This document shows, piece after piece, positions 8,518 through 14,613 of a DNA stretch of 14,996 nucleotides (the stretch's first letter is position 1; each line of letters opens with the position of its first letter). The stretch is from DATGZX01 sp035296965 (GTDB lineage Bacteria; Planctomycetota; Planctomycetia; Gemmatales; Gemmataceae): assembly GCA_035296965.1 (NCBI GenBank), contig DATGZX010000256.1, positions 1 through 14,996 on the forward strand. Direction: 5' to 3'. The notes below the pieces were generated by a model. That model saw only the letters and a list, made by a program, of their open reading frames with translations, was not told the DNA's origin and did not search any database. A program made the position numbers and the translations under genes.

Positions 8518-8778
8518 TACGCCAAAGGCGTTGCAGCGCAAAGCCCGGAGTCGCGGTAGCGCACTCCGGGTCAGCGCCGTGCACCTTCATCGTTTCTACG
8601 CCGTAGGCGTTGCAGCACATGTGAAACTGCGGAAGACGCGACCCTACGCCGGAGAGTCTGGGGCTTAGCAGTAATTCTGCGCTGCAACACCTTCGGTGTA
8701 GGATGCAACGGGGTTCGGCGATATTCCCGGAGTGCGCTGCCGCGACTCCGGGCTTTGCGCTTTAACGCCTTTGGCGTA
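8518..8778. repeat. 261-bp nested inverted repeat (MITE- or REP-like element)
   Basis: The outer arms 8518-8570 and 8726-8778 are reverse complements over 53 bases with only three mismatches. Inside them a second, weaker pair (8597-8618 and 8679-8700) has the same centre near 8648. All four share one motif, TAC-R-CC-NNN-GG-Y-GTT followed by GCAGC or AAAGC, with starts 78-82 bases apart: two copies on the plus strand and two on the minus strand. Each outer arm contains its own hairpin (CCCGGAGT/ACTCCGGG, for example 8544-8551 with 8563-8570). There is no transposase here, so it would be a non-autonomous or structural element. A multi-copy intergenic family is likely but cannot be shown from one window. 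Confidence 0.8.
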
Positions 8779-9032
8779 AGAGAGAGGTATCAAGAAATGC
8801 TTTTCAACATGCGTAAAGTTTGGCAGGCTCCCATGAAGCCATAAGTCACAATTACTTGCCCAAGACGATGTCGGTGAGGCAGAATGGGCTTTCCTTCGGG
8901 CTGCAATCTGGCCCGACTGGATCCGGCCGAGCCCACGTGGCAAACCTGCTCGCCCTGAGTCCATTACCAGTTATCACCGAGGAGACGATCACTTCATCGA
9001 TCTGCCCAATGTCCGCCCGGGTCGACGCTCCT

Positions 9033-9122
9033 GAAGCCGGGCAGGCGTACGCTGACAGAGCGAAAAACATGGCCCAGATGCGTGTCGCTCTGGCCGGATA
9101 TCGGCTCGCAGCGAAACTTCCC
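9033..9122 (+). pseudogene. Possible remnant of an S1/P1 nuclease C-terminus
   Basis: In this frame the sequence reads EAGQAYADRAKNMAQ followed by MRVALAGYRLAAKLP. From memory this resembles the final helix of secreted S1/P1-type nucleases, which often end in a YxxRAxxxAxxRxALAGxRLAxxLN pattern. Nothing upstream in any frame shows the Trp/His zinc-binding part of that family, so if the likeness is real this is a relic of a lost gene. The surrounding open frame (8820-9149) has no ribosome binding site or other motif. Confidence 0.35.
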
Positions 9123-9219
9123 ACTTGGATGACCAAAACGAAACCATGACTTCGGCTGCAGTGCTGCGTGACCGCCCCTCGCTGATTCAAGCACGCTGAT
9201 TTAGTGGTGCGGGCTGTGG

Positions 9220-10086
9220 CTACGGCTCGAAGACAATGGTGGTGACTGGGTGAATTTCCCAAACCGATTTGGGAACGATAGTGCCGGTCCCTACCTGCCC
9301 TGGGTGGTGATCGATATCGAAAAATAGCGACCCCGTGACGACGATGGGTATCGGCGGATCGAAACGCATGTAAGTCGTCCCCGGTAGATGACCTCCTGAC
9401 CGTTCGACGAAGTTTTCAAACTGATTCCTTGCAGCCGTCAGCGTTGTGGTTGCTTGGTTCGCCGGGTCTGGCAATCCCGAGACCTCTGAGGTCATGTAAT
9501 GCGCGTTGTCGCTTTGCGACGGATCAGGGCCGATGAGCAGATGGTAATCGTTGTCGCCTTCCTTCTTGGTGGCGTACAGAAAAGCCCTGACACTCACGTT
9601 TCGCTTTTCTTCGTTGACGCGCGGTGAATTGGGCTTGATCTTTTTGCGCATGACACCATCAGAAAAGTCTTGTTTCGTCAGTAAAGGGTCGAGTAACGTG
9701 TCCAAGTCGCTAAGCGGTTCCGTGCCAGCTTGAGCGATGGACGTTTTGGCGACTTTCCGAGCACTACCCGCGAAGTGGATGCCGTCGCTAGGCTTTGGTG
9801 CTCCCTCTAGCGAGTCAGGCTCAGCCAGATCGTGCTCGAAGTTGCCCCGATCATTGGTGGGAATCTGCCGGTACGTTGCCTTCGGGGTAGTCAGGATGAG
9901 ACTCGTTCCGGACGGCGCGGAGGGGGCGTATGGTTCTTGAGCGATAGACACGCAACAGACGGGGGCGCAGCCGTAATTACAAGAGTTGCAGTGCCTGTGC
10001 TTCCTTCGCCCACAAGCAGAACCGTCGGAAATCCAGACGCTCGCGGTTGCAGCGAGCACGATAGTGGCAAGGATGAGCTTGCGCAT
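9220..10086 (-). CDS. Secreted Cys-rich protein with conserved C-terminal domain of unknown function
   Basis: The product has 288 residues. The ATG at 10086 is preferred over an upstream TTG because AGAAGG (10094-10099) lies seven bases before it and because it begins directly with a signal peptide (MRKLILATIVLAATASVW). After the predicted cleavage region comes a basic Cys cluster (C25, C33, C36, C40, C44, C45) of a type seen in small planctomycete exported proteins; the sequence before C25 is not a good lipobox. Residues about 50-160 look disordered. Residues about 163-288 form a compact domain with the landmarks DYHLLIGP (180-187), AHYMTSEVSGLP (195-206), VTGSLFFDIDHH (250-261) and WEIHPV (276-281). 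I have seen this pattern in uncharacterised bacterial proteins but know no function; the clustered His and Asp residues hint at metal binding, which is inference. It stands alone, downstream of the pirin gene on the same strand. Confidence 0.85.
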   Translation of the reverse strand: MRKLILATIVLAATASVWISDGSACGRRKHRHCNSCNYGCAPVCCVSIAQEPYAPSAPSGTSLILTTPKATYRQIPTNDRGNFEHDLAEPDSLEGAPKPSDGIHFAGSARKVAKTSIAQAGTEPLSDLDTLLDPLLTKQDFSDGVMRKKIKPNSPRVNEEKRNVSVRAFLYATKKEGDNDYHLLIGPDPSQSDNAHYMTSEVSGLPDPANQATTTLTAARNQFENFVERSGGHLPGTTYMRFDPPIPIVVTGSLFFDIDHHPGQVGTGTIVPKSVWEIHPVTTIVFEP

Positions 10087-10210
10087 GGGCAGACCTTCTT
10101 TCAGCAATCAGAAGAGGAGAGGAACTTTCTCGCTCGTCGCTTGAGGGCGAGCAACCCAAGATCGGCATCGTAGGCAGGGAGTTTTAGAAAAGCAAGCAAA
10201 AACAGAGAGG

Positions 10211-10348
10211 CTAGAGGGACAACTGGATAGTCCAGAGGGGCCCAAAATCCCGCAACACCTGCTCCTGGATCGCGGCACTTACCTGGGACAGTTCCGAGAA
10301 ATTCGAGTCTTGGCCTTCACTGACGAGCGCGATTTGTCGGAGCGTCAT
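10211..10348 (-). pseudogene. 45-residue ORF, probable N-terminal remnant of a larger protein
   Basis: The frame runs from ATG at 10348 to TAG at 10211 and encodes MTLRQIALVSEGQD, then NFSELSQVSAAIQEQVLRDF, then GPLWTIQLSL. The segment AAIQEQVLRDFGPLWTI resembles the start of a bacterial hypothetical family whose members carry a pattern like AAALQxQVxRDFxPxW and run on well beyond this length. Here the frame stops soon after that motif, and the bases beyond the stop do not resume anything recognisable. It begins 25 bases after the pirin stop codon, on the same strand, with only a weak purine-rich stretch in front. It could be a truncated gene or a genuine short peptide gene. Confidence 0.4.
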
Positions 10349-10373
10349 CGTTGCTCTCGCTTGCCTGACTGGT

Positions 10374-11282
10374 CTAAGCTTCCGCGTTCAGGAACGTTCC
10401 CTCGCGGAGTTCCAGGAACGCGCGTTGGAGCTGTTCCTGGGTGTTCATCACGATCGGGCCGTACCACGCCACCGGTTCCTGGAGCGGCTTGCCGGAAATC
10501 AGCAGGAAGCGGATACCATCGTCGCCGGCCTGCACGGTCACCTCGTCGCCGCGGTCGAAGAGCACGAGCGAGCGGTTGTCGGCCTCGGCGGGTGGGGCGG
10601 TGTCTGCCCAGCCGACCGACTCGGTCGGCACGGCAAGCGGGCCCGACGCATTACAGAACTTTCCAGACCCTGCAAAAACATAGGCGAAGGCGTGGCGCGT
10701 CGTCTCGACGGGCAGGCTTCTCCTCTTGCCCGGTGGCACCGACACGTCGAGGTAGATCGGGTCGGCCGCAATGCCGTCGATGGGACCGGTCTTGCCCCAG
10801 AACTTGCCGCAGACGAGGCGAACACTCGTGCCGTCGTCGTCGGTCATCTGGGGAATCTCGCCCGCCTTGACCTCCTGGTAGCGGGGCGCGGTCATCTTAA
10901 GCCTTGCCGGCAGGTTGGCCCACAACTGGAAGCCGTGCATGCGGCCCAGCGTGTCCCCCTTGGGCATCTCCTGGTGAATGATGCCTTTGCCGGCCGTCAT
11001 CCATTGGATGTCGCCGGCGCCGATCACGCCCTGGTTCCCCATGCTGTCGCCATGCTCCACCGTGCCGGCAAGGACATACGTGATTGTCTCGATGCCGCGA
11101 TGGGGGTGCCAAGGGAAGCCGGCAAGGTAGTCGTCCGGAATGTCATTGCGGAAATCGTCGAGCAAGAGAAACGGATCGAACTCGGCGGTACTGCCGAAGC
11201 CGAACGCGCGGCGCAGATGCACGCCGGCACCCTCGCGCGTCGGCTTCGCCTTGATGAGCCGCTGAACCGGTCGAATCGACAT
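10374..11282 (-). CDS. Pirin family protein
   Basis: This is a complete 302-residue pirin, the usual length for the family. The ATG at 11282 has GGAGG five bases upstream and gives MSIRPVQRLIKAKP; longer in-frame extensions towards 11795 only read through the ankyrin gene in another frame. The N-terminal cupin holds the metal ligands: H59 and H61 in PWHPHRGIET, H103 and E105 in GIIHQE, matching the two His, one His and one Glu of characterised pirins. The C-terminal cupin (about residues 185-290) lacks ligands, as is normal. Pirins bind Fe and have been linked to quercetin dioxygenase activity or to regulation through protein contacts; which applies here cannot be said. It follows the ankyrin gene by 53 bases on the same strand, so co-transcription is likely. 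Confidence 0.95.
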   Translation of the reverse strand: MSIRPVQRLIKAKPTREGAGVHLRRAFGFGSTAEFDPFLLLDDFRNDIPDDYLAGFPWHPHRGIETITYVLAGTVEHGDSMGNQGVIGAGDIQWMTAGKGIIHQEMPKGDTLGRMHGFQLWANLPARLKMTAPRYQEVKAGEIPQMTDDDGTSVRLVCGKFWGKTGPIDGIAADPIYLDVSVPPGKRRSLPVETTRHAFAYVFAGSGKFCNASGPLAVPTESVGWADTAPPAEADNRSLVLFDRGDEVTVQAGDDGIRFLLISGKPLQEPVAWYGPIVMNTQEQLQRAFLELREGTFLNAEA

Positions 11283-11335
11283 CTTGGCCTCCAGTCGGGC
11301 GAGATGGGATCGGGAAGGGCACGTCCCCACAGCTG

Positions 11336-11971
11336 TCATTTTTGTTTCTGGTTTCCTGCGTCGGCCGATTTCTTGAGGAACGGGTTCGGCTTCAGCTCCA
11401 CCTTCTTGATCGATTGCAGATACGCGAGCACCGGTTCCGCTTCGCTGCCGCCGACCTGGGCATGGAAATGGAGAGTGAATCCATGCGGCCCTTTGGCGTC
11501 GATCAGCTTTGGCTGGAGCGTGAGCAGCGACCGGACCGCTTCGAGCTGGCCCATCATGGCAGCGCAGAACAGGTCGATGCGGGCCCCTCGTTCCAGGAGG
11601 AAGCCGACGATGTCGCGGCGGCCCATGTGCGATGCCCCGCCGAGACCGGTTTCCCAGTCGCCGTGCCCCCAGTCCATGGTCGCATTGAGCAGGGCCGGTT
11701 CCCTTTCCAGCAGCTTCTTGGTCATGGCGAGATCGGAATGGGCGTAGATCACGAAGTCCTGCACGAGCAGCCGATTGATCTGCTGCTTCTTCCACGACGG
11801 CTTGAACTCCGGCGGCGGATAGTCGCGTTCGAACGGACTCTCGACCGGGCCGGTGGGTGGTTTCACCGGATCGGCGCTTGCTTGCTCATTCCCCACCAGA
11901 GCGGTCGCCGAGCCGAGGACAAACCCCGCGCTCAGGGAAGTAAACGCGCGCCGCGAAATCGAGTTGGACAT
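11336..11971 (-). CDS. Tat-exported ankyrin-repeat protein
   Basis: The product has 211 residues. The ATG at 11971 is supported by AGGAAG a few bases upstream. Residues 1-34 form a twin-arginine signal (SRRAF at 6-10, then a hydrophobic stretch and an Ala-rich end), so the protein is probably exported folded. After a Pro-rich linker, residues about 68-175 show two to three ankyrin units (AHSDLAMTKKLLEREPALLN, ASHMGRRDIVGFLLERGARI, AAMMGQLEAVRSLLTLQPKL), then GFTLHFHAQVGG. The tail is Lys-rich. Ankyrin repeats mediate protein contacts; no enzyme motif is seen. It is the first gene of a probable two-gene operon with pirin, but the two products would sit in different compartments if pirin stays in the cytoplasm. 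Confidence 0.88.
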   Translation of the reverse strand: MSNSISRRAFTSLSAGFVLGSATALVGNEQASADPVKPPTGPVESPFERDYPPPEFKPSWKKQQINRLLVQDFVIYAHSDLAMTKKLLEREPALLNATMDWGHGDWETGLGGASHMGRRDIVGFLLERGARIDLFCAAMMGQLEAVRSLLTLQPKLIDAKGPHGFTLHFHAQVGGSEAEPVLAYLQSIKKVELKPNPFLKKSADAGNQKQK

Positions 11972-12295
11972 GGTTGCTTCCTTTGTTCAAATGAATGGAC
12001 TGCTCACGCTAAGCGGGCCGAGCCGATAGTGTCTTTCTCATGTCGTGGTCATCACAGGCGGATGGCACTGCCCCGCCCAAGGTACCCACAGCGCGCACGA
12101 CCATGCGACAAATAATTTCTACACAACTGCTCGTGTCTTCATTCTTATCATGAAGCGTTTCCACAGCCTAGCCCCTGGTCGCGGCGGCGCACCCTGAGGC
12201 TACCACATTCCTACGGCGAAGCGGCCACACAACCTAGCCCACGAGTTGTGGCGCGGTAGGGTGGCCGCGGCCGGAACTTCATGAATGAGATGGAT
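11972..12295. other. Intergenic region upstream of the ankyrin gene
   Basis: These 324 bases hold no supported gene. Two related stretches, CCACAGCCTAGCCC (12161-12174) and CCACACAACCTAGCCC (12225-12240), form a degenerate direct repeat. A nested palindrome covers 12221-12268, and a small 6-bp hairpin (CTTCAT at 12137-12142 with ATGAAG at 12150-12155) lies nearby. The ankyrin promoter should lie in the AT-richer part around 12100-12160, but no clear boxes are visible. Confidence 0.55.
12221..12268 (-). terminator. Nested palindrome, possible terminator of the upstream minus-strand gene
   Basis: GCGGCCAC (12221-12228) pairs with GTGGCCGC (12261-12268), and inside it CACAAC (12228-12233) can pair with GTTGTG (12245-12250); the two stems share one base, so they compete slightly. 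It lies 28 bases past the stop of the gene at 12296-12997 on the minus strand. There is no T run, so termination is only a suggestion; it could equally be part of a dispersed intergenic repeat. Confidence 0.35.
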
Positions 12296-12997
12296 TCAGC
12301 GTCCGAATTTGAAGGAATGTGGTTCTTTCAGGTCGCGGTGAATGATGGGGTACTTATCGAGTTCCAGAAGATCGGCGACCCAGGGGTGGATCGTGCAAGG
12401 GTCGATGAGCCAGCGTTTGAGTTTGAGTGTGGCAGCGTTACTGGCCCCTTCGCCCCAACCGGGCGAGGCTAGACGCAGACGCCGATGCGGGGGATCGAGA
12501 TCCGTCACCGCGTGGATGCAATTGCATGCCGCTGAAACGAAATAGCCGCTGTCTATCAATTTGTAGCGGACGGACCCTCTTTCCAACTGTTCAATTTGCT
12601 TAAGCCCCAGGTTGTAGAGCTCTTCCTGGATCTGGAAGGGTCCCCAAAGACTAATGCGGTCGTTGTGAGATACCGCATAATGAAGCGACTCCTCCAAATC
12701 GAAGTTATGTCCCTTTTGCGGGAACAGCCGCCAGGGATGCACTTCCATCTTTACCGGAAGCCAGCTAATTGTATGGGCTTCGAATTGGCACGGATCGGCC
12801 GCAGAATTGCCGTTGGTGACTTTGACGAATGTAGCAAGCGTGTGGGTGCAGCGCAGGTGGGTCTCTCCTCGCTGCCAGCTAAAGACGAGAAGGAAATACG
12901 AATCTTCGCCGGCGGCGAAATCTGCCGAACACAAGCATGCCACTAGCGTGAGTGCCCAGACATGAATGGCCCTAAACCGTCTAGGGATACCGACCAT
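12296..12997 (-). CDS. Secreted protein of unknown function with His and Cys motifs
   Basis: The product has 233 residues. The ATG at 12997 is the only Met before a clear signal peptide (residues 1-30: basic start, AIHVWALTLVACLC core, AxA-like end), which fixes the start although the ribosome binding site is poor. The mature part has the landmarks FEAHTISWLP (72-81, H75), ISLWGPFQI (115-123), GSVRYKLIDSGY (141-152), CNCIHAVTD (158-166) and ASPGWGE (177-183). I do not know a named domain for this. His before an NCIHxV-type Cys motif is the order found in permuted papain-like (NlpC/P60 or LRAT-like) folds, so a Cys hydrolase or transferase is one guess, with H75 and C160 as candidates. The protein looks intact and is transcribed divergently from the sigma-factor gene. 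Confidence 0.8.
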   Translation of the reverse strand: MVGIPRRFRAIHVWALTLVACLCSADFAAGEDSYFLLVFSWQRGETHLRCTHTLATFVKVTNGNSAADPCQFEAHTISWLPVKMEVHPWRLFPQKGHNFDLEESLHYAVSHNDRISLWGPFQIQEELYNLGLKQIEQLERGSVRYKLIDSGYFVSAACNCIHAVTDLDPPHRRLRLASPGWGEGASNAATLKLKRWLIDPCTIHPWVADLLELDKYPIIHRDLKEPHSFKFGR

Positions 12998-13011
12998 ACG
13001 CTTTTCACCGC

Positions 13012-13017
13012 ATTATA
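13012..13017 (-). promoter_or_regulatory. Candidate -10 box for the unknown secreted protein
   Basis: TATAAT on the minus strand, 14 bases before the ATG at 12997. No good -35 box is present at 16-18 bases upstream (GGGAAC is what stands there). Transcription from here would give a very short leader, which fits the absence of a clear ribosome binding site. Confidence 0.3.
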
Positions 13018-13340
13018 AACTTCTAGCCCCACAGTTCCCGGCGCTCGTCGTTGTCACGCAGTCCGACTCTTCGTTTGAAGTCGATTGGCCCATCCAGCGT
13101 GCGGCAAGCCGATCAGGACAATCTTTGCATCAGGGCGACAATCTGCAAGCCGAAGAGTTCGAACGCGCCGATTTCTTTGAGCGCCATCCCTTCTGTTCGT
13201 CAAAGATAGATGCACTAGAGGCTCTATTCTCTTTGAAGTTCTGAACACAACCGCTGCCGTCGATCAGACTCGCAGGCAACGAAACTGCAGGCAGGAACTG
13301 GCGCCGGCTTGTCTGCGTGGCTAGCTATTCCGGGCGGTCG

Positions 13341-13378
13341 CGGTAATAAGTGTATCAAACACCTCTGTGCCGGTAATA
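13341..13378 (+). promoter_or_regulatory. CGGTAATA direct repeat upstream of the sigma-factor gene
   Basis: CGGTAATA occurs at 13341-13348 and 13371-13378, exactly 30 bases apart, or about three helical turns, 42 bases before the start codon at 13420. The spacing suits two protein molecules binding the same DNA face or an autoregulated promoter. No known binding protein is implied. Confidence 0.35.
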
Positions 13379-13419
13379 GTAAAGTAGATGGGACCAACGC
13401 GGTCCACCGAGGAAACGAC

Positions 13420-14550
13420 ATGGCTACGAGCGACATGAGCGAAGTCATCCAGCGTTTGCGCAGGGCGGCGCTTCTGCGGGATGGTGCGGGGCTCACTGAT
13501 GGCCAACTGCTGGACGACTACATAAGTCGCGGTGAACCGGCGGCTCTAGCAGACCTTATACGGCGGCATGGTCCCATGGTTTGGGGCGTGTGTCGCCGGG
13601 TCCTTCACAACTACCACGATGCTGAGGACGCCTTCCAAGCCACCTTCCTCGTCCTTGTCCGCAAGGCGACCTCTATTCTGCCGAGGGAGATGGTCGCCAA
13701 CTGGCTCTACGGAGTGGCTCACCAGACGGCAGTGAAGGCGCGGGCGACGGCCTCCAAACGAAAGCTGCGGGAAAGGCAGGTGACGGAGATGCCCGAACCA
13801 GCCGTAGCGGAACAAGACCTCTGGCGTGACCTGCAACCCCTGCTGGATCAAGAGTTGAGCCGCCTACCGGACAAGTATCGTATCGTCGTCGTCCTCTGCG
13901 ATCTGGAAGGCAAGACCCGCAAGGAAGCGGCTCGGCAACTTGGCTGTCCTGAAGGTACGGTTGCGGGGCGGCTGGCGAGGGCGAGGGTGCTGTTGGCCAA
14001 GCGGCTAGCCCGGCACGGCTTGGTTTTGTCCAGTGCGGCCTTGGGCGCGGTCTTGTCGCAAAAGGCGGCTTCGGCATCCGTGCCAACCTCGGTGGTGTCT
14101 TTCACGATCAGGGCAGCAAGCCTCATGGCGGCGGGACGAGCTGCGGGGGTAATTTCGGACGAAGTCGCCGCTTTGCTGGAAGGAGTTCTGAAAACCATGT
14201 TATTGACCAAACTCAAAATCGCCATGACCGTGCTTTTGGCAGGGTTCTTTCTCGCCCTGGGGACTGCTACTGTCATGCCCCGAACCTCGGCGGAAGAGCC
14301 ACCAAAAGCCTCGGCTGAGGGTAACCAAAACGTCAAGGCGAGGTGGGAATACAGAGCACTCGCACGTAGCGCCGTCGAGAGTAGGGCCTCCAAGAATCTG
14401 ACGAATGATCCGCTTAATGAGGATTTCCGTCTGGCAAGTGGCTTGAATGCTTGGGCTAAGGACGGGTGGGAACTCGCGGCAATTGACTCACGACAAATGG
14501 GCATGGGGCTGACTAATTCCACCTACGTCTTCAAACGAGAAAAGAAGTGA
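13420..14550 (+). CDS. ECF sigma factor fused to a transmembrane helix and DUF4177-like domain
   Basis: The product has 376 residues. The ATG at 13420 (MATSDMSEVIQRLRRA) follows GAGGAAA and is preferred over upstream in-frame codons from 13309, which add unconserved sequence. Region sigma2 covers about residues 40-107 (DLIRRHGPMVWGVCRRVL, HDAEDAFQATFLVLVRKA, WLYGVAHQTA); sigma4 covers about 138-196 (LSRLPDKYRIVVVLCDLEGK, then the helix-turn-helix around EAARQLGCPEGTVAGRLARA). A linker leads to one hydrophobic helix (about 266-286), then residues 308-374 with WEYRAL at the start and DGWELAAIDS and YVFKR at the end, the pattern of DUF4177-like domains. Long C-terminal extensions of this kind are typical of planctomycete ECF factors. 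The likely layout is a membrane-tethered sigma factor with an external sensor domain. No separate anti-sigma gene is adjacent. Confidence 0.93.
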   Translation: MATSDMSEVIQRLRRAALLRDGAGLTDGQLLDDYISRGEPAALADLIRRHGPMVWGVCRRVLHNYHDAEDAFQATFLVLVRKATSILPREMVANWLYGVAHQTAVKARATASKRKLRERQVTEMPEPAVAEQDLWRDLQPLLDQELSRLPDKYRIVVVLCDLEGKTRKEAARQLGCPEGTVAGRLARARVLLAKRLARHGLVLSSAALGAVLSQKAASASVPTSVVSFTIRAASLMAAGRAAGVISDEVAALLEGVLKTMLLTKLKIAMTVLLAGFFLALGTATVMPRTSAEEPPKASAEGNQNVKARWEYRALARSAVESRASKNLTNDPLNEDFRLASGLNAWAKDGWELAAIDSRQMGMGLTNSTYVFKREKK

Positions 14551-14613
14551 ATCGTCGCCCACCGGTTGGGGGGACGCGGACTGTTGCATCTTCAAAGACA
14601 GCGGCGAACCCGA

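Larger units (their letters stand above)
8334..9219. other. Long non-coding, repeat-rich region
   Basis: These 886 bases carry several open frames on both strands, but those across 8334-8780 simply read through palindromic DNA and those further on lack ribosome binding sites. Contents in order: the inverted repeat at 8333-8431, a 7-bp GC palindrome (8437-8443 with 8469-8475), a 261-bp nested inverted repeat at 8518-8778, and a short stretch at 9033-9122 resembling an S1/P1 nuclease C-terminus. I see nothing recognisable at 8780-9032 and 9123-9219. Confidence 0.6.
12998..13419. other. Divergent intergenic region
   Basis: These 422 bases separate the minus-strand secreted protein from the plus-strand sigma factor. 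Open frames on both strands (for example 12966-13244 plus) show no motif or ribosome binding site. The region contains a TATAAT box for the minus-strand gene and a CGGTAATA direct repeat in front of the sigma-factor gene. Nothing recognisable is seen between about 13040 and 13330. Confidence 0.55.

Noticed and set aside
8334..8964. Several small open frames on both strands across the palindromic region
   Set aside because: They read through inverted repeats, overlap each other and lack ribosome binding sites.
8852..9262. 136-residue minus-strand open frame after the secreted Cys-rich gene
   Set aside because: No ribosome binding site, no motif, and it overlaps the end of the supported gene at 9220; its composition does not look coding.
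10425..11747. 440-residue open frame on the plus strand opposite pirin and the ankyrin gene
   Set aside because: It is antisense to two genes with clear domains and ribosome binding sites; its sequence is Arg/Ala/Gly/Val-rich with no domain pattern, as expected for a high-GC shadow frame.
11283..11795. N-terminal extension of the pirin frame to 473 residues
   Set aside because: The extra 171 residues read the ankyrin gene out of frame, while ATG 11282 has a good GGAGG site and gives the normal pirin length.
12966..13244. 92-residue plus-strand open frame in the divergent intergenic region
   Set aside because: It overlaps the signal-peptide end of the minus-strand gene, has no ribosome binding site and no family resemblance.
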